Shown: one piece after another, positions 59,842 through 64,000 of the stretch | Position numbering within the stretch: the stretch's first letter is position 1 | Layout of the letters: every line of letters begins with the position of its first letter | Assembly (NCBI RefSeq): GCF_023734135.1 | Contig: NZ_AP025730.1 | Span: 1,550,001-1,614,000 of the forward strand | Direction of reading: 5' to 3' | From: Sphaerotilus microaerophilus | GTDB taxonomy: Bacteria > Pseudomonadota > Gammaproteobacteria > Burkholderiales > Burkholderiaceae_C | DNA length: 64,000 bases | Translations under genes and position numbers: made by a program | Notes under the pieces: generated by a model | The model's database searches: none | The model's input: only the letters and a program-made list of their open reading frames with translations | What the model was told of the DNA's origin: nothing

Positions 59842-61860
59842 TCAGGCTCCGTCGGCGGCCAGCGGGGCAGGGCGCAGACCGGCATCGTGGCGAGCCACCA
59901 TGCGCAAAAGGAGCTGGCTCAGGTCGGCGGCGAAGCGGCGCCCGTCAAACAGCGGTGAGTCCCGTCGGGCCGCGTCCAGGCGGTGGCGCAGTTGCGTGCG
60001 TGCCTGGGCATCGCCGCCCAGCTGCAGGGCCCGCTGGACATAGCCCTCGATGTCGCACCGGACCAGTTCGTCGGCCAGGCCCAGGGTGTGCAGCAGGCTG
60101 GCCGCGACCCGGGAGGCCAGCGTGTGGCCCTGCAGCGTCAGCACCGGCACGCCCGCCCAGAGGGCGTCGCTGGCGGTGGTGTGGCCGTTGCAGGGGAAGG
60201 TGTCGAGGAAGAGGTCGACATTGGGCAGCCTCGAACGGTGCGACTCGATGCCGAGGAAGGGGGCGAACACCAGCCGGTCGGCGGCGATGCCGCGCAGGGC
60301 CGCCGCCTCGCGCAGGCGCTGCTGCGTGGTCGGCTCGGGCACGAGCAGCCAGAGCACCGAGCCTGGGCAGCCCGCGAGGATGCGGCACCAGGCGCCAAAC
60401 ACCTCGGGGCTGAACTTGTAGGCCTGGTTGAAGCTGGCGAACACGATGCCCTCTTCCGGCAGGCCGCAGCGGGCGCGGCTCCAGGCGGCGGGGCGGGAGC
60501 GGCGGCTGTCGTTGGGCTGGTAGCAGTGCGGCAGCTGGGCGATCTGCTCGGTGAAGTCGCCCTGCGCTTCCAGCGGCGTGATGACGCGGTCGCCGATCAG
60601 GTAGTCGACGTGGGGCGAACCGCTTGTGCCGGGGTAACCCAGCCAGCTCACCTGGATGGGGGCAGGGCGGGCAGCCAGCACCTGCAGGCGGGCGCCGCGG
60701 GTGTGGCCCTTGAGGTCGATGAGCACGGCGATCTCGTCGGCGCGGGTCTGCTGCACCAGTTGCTCGTTGGCCCAGTTGGCAACCTCGTGCACCCGGGTGG
60801 CGGTGGCCAGTACCCGCTGGCGCAGCGGCGAGCGGTCGTCCGGTCCGGCGGAATAGAAGACCAGCTCGAACGTGTCGCCGGCCAGGTGCTCCAGGACTTC
60901 GGCGAGCAGGATCGCGGTGGCGTGGTGGTGGAAATCCGAGGAGAGCCAGCCGATCCGCAGCCGCCCGTTGGGGCGTGGGCAGGGCTGCGGCTCGTCGGTC
61001 GAGGCGACGCCCCGCATCTGGTGATTGCCCGCGTGGCTGGCCGCCCATCGTTGCAGGGCCGGGTCGTCCTGCAGCGCGAGCAGGCAGAACGGGGCTAGCT
61101 CATCCGACGGGATGCCGGCCGCCGAGTTGCGCACGGCGTCCAGACAGGTCTGCAGCCTCGCCAGATCCTCCTGGAGCGCACTCCAGTCGCAGGCCCAGGC
61201 GGCGTAGTGGGCGGCATACAGGGCGCTGCCCAGCGCGAGCGGATCCAGGTCCAGCACCATGCGGTAGCACTGGGCGGCGGCGTGATGCAGCTTGAGGGCG
61301 GCCAGGCTGTGCCCCAGGTTCAGGGCGGCGTAGCGCATGCGCGGCAGGTCCGGTCCGGCATGGGTGAGCGCGTGGGTGAGGTCGGAGGTGGCCTCGTGGT
61401 GGCGCTCCAGCCCGGCCAGGGCCGTGCCGCGCAGGGCATGCCAGTGGGCGTCGCGAGCGGTGCCTGCATCGAGCTGGTCGAGGACGTGCAGCGCCTCGCT
61501 GTTGCGGTGCTGCTCGCGCAGCCGCTCGGCCAGGAAGTTGCAGTACAGCAGGCTGGCTGGATCGAGGTCCCGGGCCTGGCGGGCGGCCTCGACCGCGGCA
61601 AGCCCTCGTCCCAGCTTGTGTTCGGCCACGGCCAGGTTGAGCCAGTACAGCGCGTCGCCGGGCTCCAGGCTCACCGCCTGTTCGAAACACACCTGCGCCT
61701 TGGCATGCTCGCGCACCTTGGTGAAGTCGACACCTTGCTGCCAGAGGCGCCGGGCGGTGGCGCTGGGCTGGCGCGATGCCGGGCGCAGGGGCGAGTGGGA
61801 GCCAAGTGGGGCGCTGCGCGGGATGCGCAGGGCTTGCAGGCGAGGGGGAGGCGGGGGCAT
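59842..61860 (-). CDS. TPR-containing O-GlcNAc-transferase-like protein (SPINDLY family)
   Basis: 672-residue protein with several TPR-like repeats (about 40-250). A GT41-type catalytic region (about 300-640) follows: LRIGWLSSDFHHHA, VSWLGYPGTSGSPHVDYLIGDRVITP, FASFNQAYKFSPEVFGAWCRIL and DTFPCNGHTTASDALWAGVPVLTLQG. Enzymes of this family transfer GlcNAc or other sugars to Ser/Thr of protein targets; bacterial members beside fliC are often flagellin glycosyltransferases. ATG 61860 is preferred to ATG 61938, since the extra 26 residues are Arg-rich. It is the first gene of the three-gene cluster and divergent from fliC. Confidence 0.85.
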   Translation of the reverse strand: MPPPPPRLQALRIPRSAPLGSHSPLRPASRQPSATARRLWQQGVDFTKVREHAKAQVCFEQAVSLEPGDALYWLNLAVAEHKLGRGLAAVEAARQARDLDPASLLYCNFLAERLREQHRNSEALHVLDQLDAGTARDAHWHALRGTALAGLERHHEATSDLTHALTHAGPDLPRMRYAALNLGHSLAALKLHHAAAQCYRMVLDLDPLALGSALYAAHYAAWACDWSALQEDLARLQTCLDAVRNSAAGIPSDELAPFCLLALQDDPALQRWAASHAGNHQMRGVASTDEPQPCPRPNGRLRIGWLSSDFHHHATAILLAEVLEHLAGDTFELVFYSAGPDDRSPLRQRVLATATRVHEVANWANEQLVQQTRADEIAVLIDLKGHTRGARLQVLAARPAPIQVSWLGYPGTSGSPHVDYLIGDRVITPLEAQGDFTEQIAQLPHCYQPNDSRRSRPAAWSRARCGLPEEGIVFASFNQAYKFSPEVFGAWCRILAGCPGSVLWLLVPEPTTQQRLREAAALRGIAADRLVFAPFLGIESHRSRLPNVDLFLDTFPCNGHTTASDALWAGVPVLTLQGHTLASRVAASLLHTLGLADELVRCDIEGYVQRALQLGGDAQARTQLRHRLDAARRDSPLFDGRRFAADLSQLLLRMVARHDAGLRPAPLAADGA

Positions 61861-62016
61861 CGCGGCAGCCGTTCTTTTGCGTGGAAGCCGGCACCGTGCA
61901 CCGGCCGATCTGCCTGGCCGCAGGGCCATGCAGAGCAAGGCCCACTATAGGAATGGCGGGCCCCGGGACTTGGGTGGAGTAACGCGCCCTTGGCCCCGCA
62001 TTTCCTCCTGTCGGCC

Positions 62017-62043
62017 TCAACTTGGCCGGGGCCCCGCCGATAC
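62017..62043 (+). promoter_or_regulatory. Second, distal sigma-28-like promoter upstream of fliC
   Basis: TCAACTTG (62017-62024), an 11-nt spacer and GCCGATAC (62036-62043). The -10 matches the FliA consensus at seven of eight positions; the -35 is weaker. Confidence 0.4.
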
Positions 62044-62108
62044 ACCTTTCGCGAGCTGTGGCGGATGTGATTCCGGGCGGTGGGTCAAAAAAGAAGTGTC
62101 TTTGGCCC

Positions 62109-62136
62109 TCAAGTCAAGCGAGAACGCAACCGATAA
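62109..62136 (+). promoter_or_regulatory. Sigma-28 (FliA) promoter of fliC
   Basis: TCAAGTCA (62109-62116), a 12-nt spacer and ACCGATAA (62129-62136). It would give an mRNA leader of about 170 nt. Confidence 0.7.
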
Positions 62137-62194
62137 CAGCAGCAACGGGTCTTAATTCTCGATCCGTGGTCCGGTTAGCCGGCTGATGGTTCAA

Positions 62195-62291
62195 GTGGCA
62201 GCTGCCACGCGAGGCCTCCAGGCTGACTAGCGCCGGGCAAACCGGTGGGGGATAGCCCTCATCTCTGTTCGACGGCGCTATTTGCCGGTTT
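62195..62291 (+). other. Structured fliC mRNA leader
   Basis: GTGGCAGCTGCCAC (62195-62208) is a perfect palindrome. TAGCGCCG (62228-62235) pairs with CGGCGCTA (62273-62280). AAACCGG (62239-62245), inside that loop, pairs with CCGGTTT (62285-62291), outside it. The last two helices can only coexist as a pseudoknot, and the final strand ends about 10 nt before the AGGAGA ribosome site. Confidence 0.5.
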
Positions 62292-62313
62292 CTTTGTCAC
62301 CCAGGAGATTTCC

Positions 62314-63168
62314 ATGGCCGCCACCATCAACACCAATCTGATTTCTCTCAACGCCCAGCGCAACCAGTCGGTGTCGCAGTCCTCGCTGGCGACGTCGATG
62401 CAGCGCCTGTCCTCGGGTCTGCGCGTCAACTCCGCCAAGGACGACGCTGCTGGCCTGGCCATTTCCGAGCGCATGAACGCCCAGGCCAAGGGCATGAACG
62501 TCGCGATCCGCAATGCCAACGACGGCATCTCGATGGCGCAGACCGCCGAAGGCGCGCTGTCCAAGACCGGCGACATCCTGCAGCGCATGCGTGAACTGGC
62601 CGTGCAGGCTGCCAACGGCAGCAACAACGGCGCCGACAAGGATTCGCTGAACAAGGAATTCGAGGAACTGGGCAAGGAAATCACCCGGACGATCTCGTCG
62701 ACCAGCTTCAACGACCAGAAGATCCTGGCCGGTGGCGTTGGCACCGCCGGTACGGTGACCTTCCAGGTGGGGGCGAACACGGAGACGGATGTCGACACCA
62801 TCGACGTGACCTTCACCGACATGTCCACCGATGCCTCCCTGACCGCGGTGACGACGGGTGCCACCAACAAGATCGACAGCACCGTCACCGATGTCGGTGC
62901 CGTCATCGACGCCCTCGACGAGGCCCTTGACAAGGTCAACTCCGAGCGCGCCGTGCTGGGTGCGACGCAGAGCCGCTTTGACGCCGTGATCTCCAACCTG
63001 CAGGTGTCGTCGGAGAACCAGTCGGCCGCGCGTGGACGCATCGTGGATGCCGACTTCGCGGCGGAAACCGCCAACCTTTCGCGCTCGCAGGTGCTGCAGC
63101 AGGCCGGCAACGCGATGATCGCGCAGGCCAACCAGTTGCCGCAGCAGGTGCTGTCGCTGCTGCGCTGA
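62314..63168 (+). CDS. fliC: Flagellin
   Basis: 284-residue flagellin, the subunit of the flagellar filament. Conserved D0/D1 ends: MAATINTNLISLNAQRNQS and RLSSGLRVNSAKDDAAGLAI at the N-terminus, DADFAAETANLSRSQVLQQ and ANQLPQQVLSLLR at the C-terminus. The central variable part (about 140-215) is short, so D2/D3 domains are minimal, and it is rich in Thr, Ser and Asp: possible O-glycan sites for the neighbouring transferases. ATG 62314 follows CCAGGAGA; the longer frame from 62245 lies in the leader. A terminator-like hairpin follows. Confidence 0.97.
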   Translation: MAATINTNLISLNAQRNQSVSQSSLATSMQRLSSGLRVNSAKDDAAGLAISERMNAQAKGMNVAIRNANDGISMAQTAEGALSKTGDILQRMRELAVQAANGSNNGADKDSLNKEFEELGKEITRTISSTSFNDQKILAGGVGTAGTVTFQVGANTETDVDTIDVTFTDMSTDASLTAVTTGATNKIDSTVTDVGAVIDALDEALDKVNSERAVLGATQSRFDAVISNLQVSSENQSAARGRIVDADFAAETANLSRSQVLQQAGNAMIAQANQLPQQVLSLLR

Positions 63169-63560
63169 CCCTGGTTCGGACTTGCCGCCGGCTGGCCGAT
63201 GCCCGCCGACGGTGTGCGACTTGATCGTGGCCGGGACCACCCATTCGGGTGGTTTCGGCCTTTCCGGCGTTGCCGTGCGCGTGCCGGATCTCACGCCAGG
63301 CGTTGGCCGCGGAGGCGAAACAGCGGCCCAACTCCGGCGCACATCGGCGGATCGAGCTCGCGGGGGCTGCCGACAATTCAGTCACAGGCCCCGACACGGG
63401 CTCTGTGGTCCGGAGATGTACCGGTGTGTTCGTGCCGACGCCCAGGCAGGCGGCGCATCCACCCTCGCCGGGCCATGTGGTGGGCTCCGATGCGTCGGGG
63501 TGCACTCACAAGGCCGGCTGATCCGCCGGGATTCGATGGCATGTTTGAGGAGTGCATGAA
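63169..63560. other. 392-bp spacer between the two flagellin genes
   Basis: Holds the fliC terminator candidate (63234-63256) and otherwise no gene; the open frames present are GC-rich and lack homology. No good sigma-28 promoter was found for the second flagellin. GCCGACAA near 63370 has no matching -35. Confidence 0.45.
63234..63256 (+). terminator. Terminator-like hairpin after fliC
   Basis: ACCACCC (63236-63242) pairs with GGGTGGT (63247-63253) across ATTC and is followed by a short T-rich tail. Confidence 0.5.
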
Positions 63561-64000
63561 ATGCCCCAGACGATCAACACGAACCTGATGTCGCTCAACG
63601 CCCAGCGCAACCAGTCGGTTTCGCAGTCCTCGTTGGCGACGTCGATGCAGCGCCTGTCCTCTGGCTTGCGCGTGAACTCCGCCAAGGACGATGCGGCCGG
63701 CCTGGCGATCGCCGAGCGCATGAATGCGCAGACGCGCGGCATGAACACCGCGATACGCAATGCCAATGACGGCATCTCGATGTCCCAGGTGGCCGAGGGC
63801 GCGCTGAGCAAGTTGGGCGACACCCTGCAGCGCATGCGTGAACTGGCGGTGCAGGCGAGCAACGGCAGCAACAACGGCGCCGACAAGGATTCGCTCGACC
63901 AGGAGTTCGGTGAACTGGCCAAGGAGCTGACCCGCACCATCCAGGCCACCAGCTTCAACGACCAGAAGATCCTCGCGGGCGCCATCGGCACGGCCGGCGT
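63561..64000 (+). CDS. Second flagellin, 3' end outside window
   Basis: The frame from ATG 63561 is open to the end of the window, giving 146 residues of a flagellin. It starts MPQTINTNLMSLNAQRNQS and keeps SSLATSMQRLSSGLRVNSAKDDAAGLAI and QRMRELAVQASNGSNNGADKDSL. It differs from the first copy mainly in scattered residues (TRGMNTAIRNAN instead of KGMNVAIRNAN). A GAGGAG ribosome site lies at 63547-63552. The variable centre and C-terminus lie beyond the window. It is probably a paralogue from tandem duplication. Confidence 0.93.
   Translation, partial: MPQTINTNLMSLNAQRNQSVSQSSLATSMQRLSSGLRVNSAKDDAAGLAIAERMNAQTRGMNTAIRNANDGISMSQVAEGALSKLGDTLQRMRELAVQASNGSNNGADKDSLDQEFGELAKELTRTIQATSFNDQKILAGAIGTAG

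Larger units (their letters stand above)
61861..62313. other. 453-bp divergent region between the OGT-like gene and fliC
   Basis: No coding region was recognised. Toward fliC it contains two sigma-28-like promoters (62017-62043 and 62109-62136), a 14-nt palindrome (62195-62208) and long-range pairing elements (62228-62291). No convincing promoter for the OGT-like gene was seen on the minus strand. A CCAGGAGA ribosome site precedes the fliC ATG. Confidence 0.5.

Noticed and set aside
60000..61950. Long plus-strand frames opposite the OGT-like gene
   Set aside because: The minus strand carries the TPR and GT41 motifs; the plus frames are low-complexity shadows.
63182..63588. Open frames of 90-129 codons between the flagellin genes
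   Set aside because: Arg/Pro-rich translation, mutually overlapping frames, no ribosome sites; they overlap a terminator and the start of the second flagellin.

Overview
The window looks like chromosomal DNA of a high-GC Gram-negative betaproteobacterium of the order Burkholderiales, most like the Sphaerotilus/Leptothrix/Rubrivivax branch. This rests on protein style, a general porin, a class I FlhDC flagellar master regulator, the pilMNOPQ-aroKB locus and an mlaFEDACB operon. The genus is an inference. No rRNA, tRNA, CRISPR array, phage or intact insertion sequence was recognised.

Layout. 1-7.5 kb: the 3' part of a GspC-like type II secretion gene, a divergent CobT homologue, threonine deaminase (ilvA), a candidate small RNA with its own promoter and terminator, an OsmC protein, a porin, a DUF3047 lipoprotein, lptM and cyaY. 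7.5-21.7 kb: PBP1A divergent from pilMNOPQ, then a large low-GC Ig-repeat lipoprotein wedged before aroK-aroB-dgt. 21.8-26.8 kb: Fur-controlled feoAB, chaN, cysK and a RAYT-type transposase relative whose catalytic motifs look broken. 26.9-33.3 kb: gltBD glutamate synthase. 33.5-37.6 kb: the complete Mla phospholipid-transport operon. 37.7-43.7 kb: a sugar-phosphate block (hexR, zwf, tal, pgi, HAD phosphatase) with a HexR operator on the zwf promoter. 43.8-50.1 kb: a chemoreceptor, an M20 amidohydrolase, an orphan molybdopterin oxidoreductase and a zinc aminopeptidase lipoprotein. 50.1-64 kb: a motility island with cheYZ, motAB, a membrane-anchored methyltransferase, a degenerate HD-GYP protein, flhDC, three genes that look like a flagellin-glycosylation set, and two flagellin genes, the second cut by the window end.

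How it works together. FlhDC would start the flagellar cascade and FliA (sigma-28) would drive the late genes. Sigma-28-like promoters can be read upstream of fliC, motAB, cheYZ and the HD-GYP-like gene. The OGT/SPINDLY-type transferase, the glycosyltransferase-methyltransferase fusion and the DUF3431-like protein lie between flhDC and fliC and are the best candidates for building and attaching a glycan to flagellin.

The least explained items are the small RNA near 3.8 kb, the glycosylation trio, the structured fliC leader, the divergent CobT, the Ig-repeat lipoprotein and the inactive-looking RAYT protein.
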